From contig CAKJVC010000150.1 of assembly GCA_918026815.1 (NCBI GenBank), positions 620,001 to 684,000 of the forward strand: 64,000 bases of DNA, given 5' to 3'. Source of the DNA: Chalara sp. BL73. Its lineage: Eukaryota; Ascomycota; Leotiomycetes; Helotiales. The notes beneath the pieces were generated by a model that was not told where the DNA came from, searched no databases, and saw only the letters and a list, made by a program, of their open reading frames with translations. A program made the translations under genes and the position numbers. Numbering within the stretch: position 1 is the stretch's first letter; every line of letters begins with the position of its first letter. This document shows, piece by piece, positions 55,957 to 64,000 of the stretch.

Positions 55957-56618
55957 CTCGATGCATCAGCTTCACTGATGATGAGCATTGGACTGACGAA
56001 TCACCAAGGGTATCGCCAAGAGGAAATTTCGGAAATACAAATATCCGACGCCGTCCCTACTGTGAATAGTGGAGTAATATCGGGCCCATAATTCGAATTT
56101 ACTTTCGTACTTTTGAGTTGGGCACGAGGGCAAATCCTGGGTCTCTGCTTACTAAAATTTTAATTATATGTTCCGCCCCTAAGGAAAACAACTACTGCTA
56201 TAAGCATGGAAACAACGATAAATTCAACTAATAACCCCCAGCTTTAAACTCTTCCTTTATTGAAGTGAGAAACTTTCAATTAAGCCCTGAGTAACAAGCG
56301 AGTGTTATATACATGATTCTAGAATGAGACCAAACATATTGTAGCATGACTGTCACGTGATTAACAACGTGACATATAAGTATGGTCCTTAACTGTCAAG
56401 ATTATTGTATTGCAGCGGAGGAAGTAATAGCGTACTTGATTGCAGCGCGTTGTATTCATTGATTGTACATTGTACGTTGATATCTAGTATCTACGTTGTA
56501 GGCCTGCACGAGATTTTCTAACTTAGCTCCTTGGCATACTTACGTATGCCGATTCCTGACATCAACAGCCCTTTTATCTCATTACTCCCAGATATATACA
56601 TCCATTGCACTTGCTACC
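55957..56618. other. Intergenic with LTR-like element
   Basis: Holds the promoter of the homeobox gene and a possible solo LTR (56351-56561). No coding frame was recognised. Confidence 0.5.
56351..56561 (+). mobile_element. Possible solo LTR, dispersed repeat copy 3
   Basis: 211 bp beginning TGTCACGTGATT and ending CCGATTCCTGACA, so the ends form the short inverted repeat TGTCA/TGACA usual for LTRs. The first 22 bases contain the inverted pair GTCACGT and ACGTGAC. The last ~50 bases (from about 56510) recur at 34315-34363 and, inverted, at 27538-27576. No 5-bp target duplication is visible (ATGAC against TCAAC), so the boundaries or the type remain uncertain. Confidence 0.5.
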
Positions 56619-58340
56619 TCATCTGATGGGATTATAGGTGCTGAAAACTCCCTCCGGATCCCACTTCGCCTTCAGCCCGCGAAGACGATCCAGCCTCTCC
56701 TTCCCGCCATAGATAGACTCGAGCTCTTCATCCCCTGTAGCGAAATTAAGATATCTATCATAAACATCAGCGACGAGTCCCCTTGCACGTGTAACTGCTC
56801 TCTAAAGCGGGAAGAAAAAGTGTGAAAGGAACAAGGGGAAAACTTACACGCTCCTGGCCTCCCCGTACTCGACAAGCTTATCCCTAAACGCATTCCCAAA
56901 TGCAACCACCTTCTCCTCCAACGAGCCATCACTAAACTCCATGGCAGCCATAATCTGGAACTCCCTGCCCCTCCCAGGGAATGCCGCCGCCATCCCCTGC
57001 TCCCCGCCCAACTCCCTAGCCTTCTTGAAATCGTAGCACTCCACCAGCACGACGCTCGCTCCTGTGTCGGGGTTCTCTCTCGTGAAGGCTTCCCACTCGG
57101 TGAAGAGCGTGGCGAGGGTTGGGGGAGAGAGTGACGAGAGCGCGACGCCGTAGCCGGGACGCTTGTGGCCGTTCTTCACGCAGGCGAAGTCTGAAGGTGC
57201 GTTGATTAGGGTGTATGGGGTGATGGCGCATGTGTTGAAGATTTGTGGAAGGGAGAGGGAGAGGAGGGGTGAGAATGCCTCTTCGGCTTTGGCGGTGGCA
57301 CCGCCGTACCAGACGTTGAGCAGCAGGGTTGGCTATTTGGACATTGTTAGAGTGCTGTTTCTCATCGAGAACAGTTTATTTTAGGGAGGCGAACCTTGAA
57401 AGTAGGCGGGACTCTCGCCCAGATCATGGTGCAAGCAATCGGCTTCCCGTCTCCAAAGCCTACCGCAATCAAAGCCTCGACAATCTTCACCAGATTCTCC
57501 TCTGTTCCAGGGAACGCGATGGTTCCAGCCCAGTGTTCGCCGCCGTTAACTTGCTCATGTGCTATAACCGTCAACTCACTCACAATTCCGAAATTATGTC
57601 CCGCTCCTCTCAGTCCCCAGAAAAGCTCCTCGTTCTCCTCCGCAGAAACAGTAGCTACATCCCCGGTAGCAGTCACCAACCTCGCCGAAATGATGTTATC
57701 AACACCCATCCCGTACAACGCCATCAGGTTCCCAATCCCACCTCCAAGGAGCGCGGGTACCACACCGACGGTATTGCAAACGCCCGTCATGATATGGGCT
57801 TTTGCGGCGTGGGCGGCCTCGACCACTTCTTGCGTTATGACCCCTCCTCCTAGGACTGCTTTGTGGTTTGAGAGGTCGACAGTGATATGGTTTAGGCCAC
57901 GCAAGTTGAGGACTATACTGTTAGGGCCTGAGACTTCCGCGAGGGTGGATGTCCAGCCGTGAGCGCCGGACTGGGCTGCGAAGGTGATGTCATTATTTAC
58001 GGCCCATTTTACCTATGAGGGTATCAATACTGTGAGGGTAGGCTTTAGTTGGGGACCGACATACTGTTGCAGCGATATCCTCCTCCGAAGCAACGTTCAC
58101 GACTGCGGCTGGTGAAGGAGCATTGTGGGTGCTCCATCTTTGCGCGTTCGAATGGAAATCCGCATCCTCTCGAAAATTGATAGAAGCTTTATCTGAGAGC
58201 TTTGATTTGAGTGATTCGAGTTTGGTGGAGATAGCGATGGGTGGGGTTGTTGGGGCTTCCGTGACTGAGATAGATGGCTGGGAATTGACTTTCAAGACTT
58301 CAATGTTTGGAAGAGAGGTTGATCCCGTAGTTGTAACCAT
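56619..58340 (-). CDS. FAD-linked oxidase, berberine-bridge-enzyme (BBE) type
   Basis: Four exons, complement(join(56619..56801,56850..57332,57395..58012,58065..58340)), give 519 residues with all phases zero. Introns are 52, 62 and 48 bp; the last uses a GTGTAA donor, because the alternative GTAAGT two bases later would shift the frame away from the family's C-terminus. The FAD domain has INFREDADFHSNAQRWS, SGAHGW (His110, the likely flavin-linked histidine), NSIVLNLRGLNHI, GGGVITQEVV, CNTVGVVPALLGGGIG and LFWGLRGAGHNFGIV. The C-terminal BBE segment reads YLNFATGDEELESIYGG and ends GVFSTYNPI. Such oxidases use oxygen to oxidise alcohols, sugars or alkaloid-like substrates; here the substrate is unknown. 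There is no signal peptide from the ATG at 58340, so it is probably intracellular. Confidence 0.9.
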
Positions 58341-59856
58341 GGTATGAACTTTGAAATGAATAATTTTGAGAATGCTTTCCTGAGGTAGAGAAATGTACTT
58401 TTTGAGAATGGGATGAAGCAGCGACTTGGGAAATAGAGCTGAGTTGAACACATAGAAGCCAAAGAAAGGGATGTGGACTTCCTTTATACCGGACTGAAGT
58501 CATTGGTAAGAACGAACGGAATGCTTCACCACCACATCTCTGTCTCACAAGAACACCGCCGCAGATGAGAAAACTCACCCAGACATGCTCGCTACCAATT
58601 CCGGCAGCTTGAATGTGTGGGGTAGCTCCCAGCTGAACCATGGGTAAAGTGGCATTTACCTAATCATGTTACGTCAAGCCCTGACTTCAGAAAGAACATT
58701 TCCATTCAAAAACATGCGATGGAAACTCAATACCGATAGACCGGCTATTTCTTATATCTTAGCTCAAGCCTCTAAATCTCAGCCCTGTGATAGCCCCCCC
58801 ACATTCAAATACGGCGACCCAGATTCCTAGCATGAGCCAATCCCTGGAAACTTCTCTTCCGCCACAAAACGGTATTGGAGTGATGTGAAAGCCACAACGC
58901 CGAGCTGAAAACTTGTTGCCTGAATTGTTTTCGAGGATTAGTGAGGGGGTTGGTGATTGAGAGGTGGCTGTGTCAGCGGATTCCGTGAGTTTGCAGTAGA
59001 GTCTGAGGTTAGTGTTATCATGACATTCCGGTTCTGGAAAGATTCTAGAATGCATGTTGGAGCCAGGAGCAGGAAGGCAGGAGAATTTAGATAGGCATAC
59101 TCAAAGAGACGCTTGCTGTGATTATCAGGAGGCTTGGAAGAGAGTTTGTTTTGTGATGTCGGTATTCTCATAGTACCGGGTACCGATCTGGTGATGGTGT
59201 GAGCAGGTTGGCAAATGTATCCTGACTTGAGAAAGTATGGTTGCACTGGAGATTAGCGTTATCGCTCTTGTCAGGAAGGCGTCCCACTGGATTCACTAGA
59301 TTTATTCACTGGAGGATAGATCCTGGTGACATTGTAAAAAAGGCAAGCCTAAGACCGGAAATTAACCCGGACTACGGCCACAATTTATTGGCAAAACGTT
59401 GGTAACATCGTAGGGCTCAATTTGATTCCCCTTCGAATGTTACACTTGGAATCCTTTCAGGGGAACCAAATCTGGCGCAGACACAAGAGGGCAAAGACAG
59501 GGGTAATCGAGTAGTCTGAATTCTAATTCACGAACAATTTGGAGAGAAGAGTGAGCATAAAGTCACGGTGGGAGGCTTCCACAAAGCCGAGAAGATGAGG
59601 CATGAGACACCTTACAGGCGATTTTAATATACTAGATCCAGTGATGGTTTAGTCAATGCGTCGCTACGGCTTGATGGCCAAGCCCTGACTGGGAATCCAA
59701 TTTGGTGCCTGGGGGATACCAAAGCATCAGCACTAGAAGAACCAAGAAGTAGTGGACCTTCCAAAAAAAAAATCGACAATTTGGGAAAGGGATTCATGCG
59801 TGAAGCGTATGATGATTGCGTGCGAGGGCATTACTGAGAACGTAAATAGTTAGAGA
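58341..59856. other. Intergenic, nothing recognised
   Basis: About 1.5 kb. Minus frames near 58641-58300 and 59246-58759 are open but contain no family motif. The first part includes the promoter of the BBE-type oxidase. Confidence 0.45.
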
Positions 59857-60060
59857 ATGGACGCCATTCAACACAATTCGAAAGATATATCCATGGACAA
59901 CATTATGTTTGAGGCTACAGACCCGGCGGTCTTTAATTGGCATATTAGTGACTTTGGCATCGGTGTTAATCTTTTTGTCGATCACAACCGGATTGTTCAG
60001 CTTACTTGCTCGAGGTGTGGGGATTTAGGGGATGGCCGATACATTTGGGAAGATTTCTAG
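59857..60060 (+). pseudogene. Scrap of a protein kinase domain
   Basis: A 67-residue frame reads SKDISMDNIMFEA, then NWHISDFGIGVNLF. This matches the catalytic loop (xxDIxxxNIM) and the DFG segment of a kinase, with normal spacing. Nothing upstream or downstream continues the domain in any frame, and the HRD histidine is replaced by serine. It is most likely a decayed kinase or kinase-like gene. Confidence 0.4.
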
Positions 60061-61465
60061 TTTTAGTAAGTAGAGTTCCTGCAGAACAGGTGGGCAATAT
60101 GCTGCCAAGATCGCAAGCAGAGCTTTAGGGAGAGCGAGCAATCCTAGAGGGTTTCACCATGTCAGCTCGCGTCATAAAGAGGCATTTGCAATCCAATATT
60201 TAAGGATACTAAGGTAATATGCACGCACTTCCAATGGCGTGATTGGACCAAGGTTGCATTTAAATGTGCGGTGGGATGGATCGAATTATCCCAAGCTCGG
60301 CGCTTCGACCATTTAGCGAAAATGCATTCGTAGAAATTGCTTGCAACAGCTTCGAGTTATTCAATTAGCAGTTACAAGCATTAGTCACAAGCATTAGTTG
60401 GTACTGAACGCGCACAGCTAGGCCGCTGGTAGGCGACTCTTTTGTTTTGGCTGCTTGATCTTCTGCGTATGTTCATCCATTATGCTTCGAGTCAAATTTC
60501 TCGTGTTGTAAGAACACAAAATTCTATAACAGCTGGCGCAATGTCTATACAAATATGCTCCGATGTACACATAGGTTTGCTATGTTCCCAATATCCAGCA
60601 TACAAAAAGGCTCCTAAACCATAAGGCTTGTGAAATTAACAGTAATTACAAACACCCGCGAGTTCTTGTTTAAAGCCTTAAGATAAACACCAACTCTATC
60701 TTTAAATCCCATTGAATAATATGCTACTACGATGAATACAGCAAAAGACATAGCGGCTGCAAAGAACTTCTAAATCATGTTACCTTGAAGAAAAAAGTAC
60801 CACAAGTAAAAGGTTCGTAGCGCTAGGCATGCCTGCGTCAATGTCACGCTGGCAAAGGGGATTAACGGCGAGCTCACGGATCCGCTTCCTAATATGCCTA
60901 TTTCCGAAATCAATTTAACGATGCGTTGAGTTTGCACCAAGCGTGGCCACCATAATCCTGATGGCTGTAGCCTTTGTGATTTGCAATTCTGTGCGTTGCA
61001 GGTGAAATAAGTGAGGTATTTTTCTCATGAATTATTACTCGCTTGTATTATACAGAGAATTCCCCAGCACCGTCTTTGCAATCACGCGACAGCAGATAGA
61101 GCTTTACATTCCTGATGCTGCACTGCTGGTTGATGATATTGCCTCTTCTCCAGCATGTAGTTACTAATCCTAGTTGAGGGGTATGAGGATTAAGACTCAA
61201 GTTTGGCAGTGTAACCACGAGTAATGCACTTGATACTCAATGCAACATGTCTTCTCCACTCCAAATCTGGCCATGCTATGAAATATGACGTTTCCATGAA
61301 ACGTTCAGCGTTTTGGTGCGACTTTCACGTGCAAATGCTGAAGCTTTAACTCATACGTCATAGCTTTTGCACCGCCCAAACACAACTTTCAATGTTCCGT
61401 ACATACAGTAATCTTCCCCAGCTTCTTTCATTTCTTCTCCCATCAATTGAATTCTTAGATTCAAG
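60061..61465. other. Intergenic, nothing recognised
   Basis: About 1.4 kb with short frames lacking motifs. The last part should contain the promoter of the monooxygenase gene. Confidence 0.45.
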
Positions 61466-63078
61466 ATGGAAAAATCAAACCTACACCCCTTAATAATACT
61501 GTATAAATTGATGCAATGGTTCGCAGACAAGCTTTTGTCTCCTGCCGCCCCAGCCCCGGGAGCAAGACTTGGTCGGCCAAAAATCGCCATTATTGGGGCG
61601 GGGTTGACGGGCGTGGCTGCTGCGAGTCATTGTGTGGGACATGGGTTTGATGTCCAGATCTTTGAGGCTGGACCGAGGAAACAGTTGGGTGGGATATGGA
61701 GTGTGAGTTTATTTTATTTTCTCTCTCTACTGATTATACTCCCCAGGTTCTATTGAGTAAAAGCTGATGCTCATGGTTAAAACAGAGAGTAAACAACACT
61801 TCTGGCCTGCAAATTCACAGCATAATGTACCAATTTCATCCCTCAATTCGCTGGGATGGTGGATACCCCAACCGGCAACAAATCGTCACTCAAATCACGG
61901 AGCTCTGGAAACGCTACCGTCTTGACTCCAAAACACACTTCGATACCCGCGCCGAGAAAGTGTACAAAGATGGCCAAGGCCGCTGGATCATCAATGAGAC
62001 ATCTTTCGGCTCGTTTGATGGCATAATTGCTGCGGTGGGAACCTGCGGCGAGAAGAAGATGCTCCATATTCCTGGAACGGGAAGGTTCAAGGGCGAGATC
62101 TGCCACTCGAGCGAGTTGACTGGGAAGGAGGCCAAGGGCAAGAAAATGGTTGTCATTGGTGGGGGAGCCAGTGCTGTTGAAGCACTGGAATTTGCGAGCC
62201 ATGAGGAGGCGGACAAGACTTATATCCTAGCGAGAAGTGATAAGTGGATTATTCCCAGGAATCCCGTCATCAACGTGCTGCTTTCGTTTAACATTTTTGG
62301 CGGCGAAACGATCTTCTCTTGGATCCCAGAGTTGCTGTTGAAAAAGTTCTTCTACCGCGATCTTGAGGACTTGGCTCCAACCGATAAGGGCCTGTTCACA
62401 GGAACACCTATGGTGAATTCAGATGTAATGGATAAGGTGCGGTCTGGTCAAGTGGAATGGCTGAGGGGCGACATTCTCGGCTTCACAGAAGATGGTATCA
62501 AATTCAATCATCGGGGAAATGGTGTACCTCCAAACGGGCCTGGCCGAGAGAAAATCATCAAAGCCGATATGGTCGTCATGGCTACTGGCTTCGATCGACC
62601 AAGCCTGAACTTCCTCCCTGGAGACAGTTTCAGTGAACCCTACAATCCACCCAATTGGTATCTTCAAACCTTTCCTCCTGAACATGTCTCAGTTACAGCG
62701 ATAAATTGCACCTATACCAATGCCATCGGATCTGTCGGGAACTGGCATATTGGAATCTATACTCGAATTCTCCTCATGTTCCTCTCTGATCCTCTGTCTC
62801 GACCAAGGCCATTCTGGATGGAGCGCTGGATTGACATGACGCGCACGCTCAAAAAGTTCGCCCCTACAGGCGCGTTTGATTTCTTCACTTACTTGGAGCT
62901 GATCTGGTGGTTTACGTTTTGCATCGCAATCAATCCGTTCAGGTGGAAGTGGGCCATGTTTGTTTTCTTTGGGGTTGGGCAGTGGTTGCCAAAGAGGATT
63001 GTGGAGGCGGAGGATAGAGTTGAGAATGAGTTTGGGGTGAAGGATTGGGAGAGTTCTGATGTGGGGAAGAGCTTTTAA
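61466..63078 (+). CDS. FMO-like flavin-dependent monooxygenase
   Basis: Two exons, 61466-61702 and 61786-63078, give 509 residues; the 83-bp intron (GTGAGT..CAG) joins GGIWS to RVNNTSG. The FAD motif is IAIIGAGLTGVAAASH and the NADPH motif is MVVIGGGASAVEALEF. Between them lies FKGEICHSSELTG, close to the FxGxxxHxxxY/F fingerprint of class B flavoprotein monooxygenases, and MATGFDRPS follows. The N-terminus has a short hydrophobic stretch, LIILYKLMQWFADKLL, and the C-terminus another (LELIWWFTFCIAINPF and MFVFFGVGQWL), so the enzyme may be membrane-associated. These enzymes insert one oxygen atom into N- or S-containing compounds or ketones, often in detoxification or secondary metabolism. 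The substrate is unknown. The neighbouring BBE-type oxidase is another flavoenzyme but lies 3 kb away on the other strand. Confidence 0.9.
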
Positions 63079-64000
63079 GTGGAAAAGGGCACGGCTCCCC
63101 GTGGACATTTACGATCTTAGACAGTGATCTGAGCTGCGATCGATAAATCGCAAAAAGATATAGAGGATATGATGGTGGTTTGCTGTAGCCTCTAAGAGTG
63201 CTCTCCAACTTCACCTCGGCTATCATCGCTTGGTCGGTCATCTTTACCAGGCGCACATCTTGTGCCTAAAGTACCGCGCTGCAGTTGGCATCTCCTAGAC
63301 AAGTCTTCGCTTTCGCTCCTCCCTGTTCATGTATGAGTCCAACTGATGGATCTTGCCCGAATCAACACCATTTACGCCTACTTGAGGCGCTGTGCCAGGG
63401 TTACCGACCAGCTCTACGTTTGCGTTTCCGATCACTTTCGTCGCCCGTATTTCTGCTATTGGTTGGTGGCGCGTGTTTGCCTGCCAGAGATTACATACTG
63501 TACAGTAAGGTGCAATTTTTTGGCACTATAAGCATACCAAGTAGTTGCGCATCTACAGAGGTATTTGACAGATAGCCTGTCTTGGAGTTATGCATTAGAT
63601 CCTGAGAGGTGTCGACACCAGCTTCCGCCATTGCCCAGCGATCAAGCTAATCAGCACAGGGTCAGCTTTAGTGGGAATTGGCAGTATACCGGATAACGCT
63701 TGTGCAATTTTGGCTTTGTCTGATTAGTTCTAATGAAGAGTCAGAGTGGAAGTTAAAATTATGAACACATGACCCGGACATCTTTGGTCTCTATCTAGAG
63801 TCTTGTCTTTGAATAATAGACCTAACAGAGCGGCCACTACTAATCCATCTGGAAACGTAACAGATCTGACACGATAAAAAAGCTGCGAAGCAACTGAGCG
63901 AATAACGGCCCGAAGTAGCTAATTCCCAAAGGCCATACCAATATTGATACTCAAGCAAAGTTGGCAAGCCCCCTCTCTTCTGGAGTTGTCAGATACTGGA
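63079..64000. other. 3' flank and intergenic end of window
   Basis: No gene was recognised. Short frames at 63285-63575 lack motifs. Confidence 0.45.

Noticed and set aside
56672..56798. Alternative last exon of the BBE-type oxidase using the GTAAGT donor
   Set aside because: It would give a frame without the family's C-terminal segment; the GTGTAA donor two bases earlier keeps it.
1..64000. CRISPR arrays, bacterial operons and Shine-Dalgarno sites
   Set aside because: The intron-rich genes are eukaryotic; no regularly spaced direct repeats with unique spacers were seen, and GTG/TTG starts have no meaning here.

Overview
The window looks like nuclear DNA of a filamentous ascomycete (Pezizomycotina). 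Most genes carry short introns (47-133 bp) with GTRNGT-like donors. Families confined to or expanded in these fungi recur: Zn2Cys6 and Fungal_trans_2 regulators, a HET-domain protein, DUF6594, a Kre9/KNH GPI protein, LysM remnants and a nuclear atp9. A placement in Leotiomycetes is only an impression. Reading both strands and splicing by eye gave about 15 gene models with intact reading frames, plus at least seven broken genes. Gene-poor stretches between them show repeats and signs of RIP-like (C-to-T / G-to-A) decay.

Layout. 0.5-6 kb: an NmrA-like protein, a broken zinc alcohol dehydrogenase and a Zn2Cys6 regulator whose metal cluster is split by an intron. 7.8-14.4 kb: a 40-bp tandem repeat, the C-terminal half of a dead MFS transporter, a three-exon phytanoyl-CoA-dioxygenase-like enzyme, and a regulator whose DNA-binding end has eroded. 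14.4-17.7 kb is gene-free with a long pyrimidine tract. 17.7-26 kb: a Kre9-type GPI protein, a ferric reductase and a five-exon bZIP plus fungal-TF-domain regulator. 26.3-26.9 kb: a fold-back transposon with roughly 82-bp inverted repeats and a 9-bp target duplication.

28.7-44.7 kb resembles a self/non-self recognition and cell-death neighbourhood. It holds a HET protein, dead M35-peptidase and LysM genes, a frameshifted conserved gene, a caspase-like protease fused to a pseudokinase, a DUF6594 membrane protein directly followed by an active-looking protein kinase, and a large membrane protein. 47-54 kb: nuclear atp9, then a divergent pair of catabolic genes. One is an N-carbamoyl-amino-acid-hydrolase-type amidase. 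The other fuses diaminopropionate ammonia-lyase to an M20 hydrolase and has lost its last ~54 codons to four in-frame stops. 54-63 kb: a TALE-homeobox/C2H2 regulator, a BBE-type FAD oxidase, a kinase scrap and an FMO-like monooxygenase.

The two strongest leads are the caspase-pseudokinase fusion with its kinase/DUF6594 neighbours, and the lyase-hydrolase/carbamoylase pair, which could release and degrade 2,3-diaminopropionate from acylated or carbamoylated plant amino acids. Functional statements come from recognised motifs; no database search was run.
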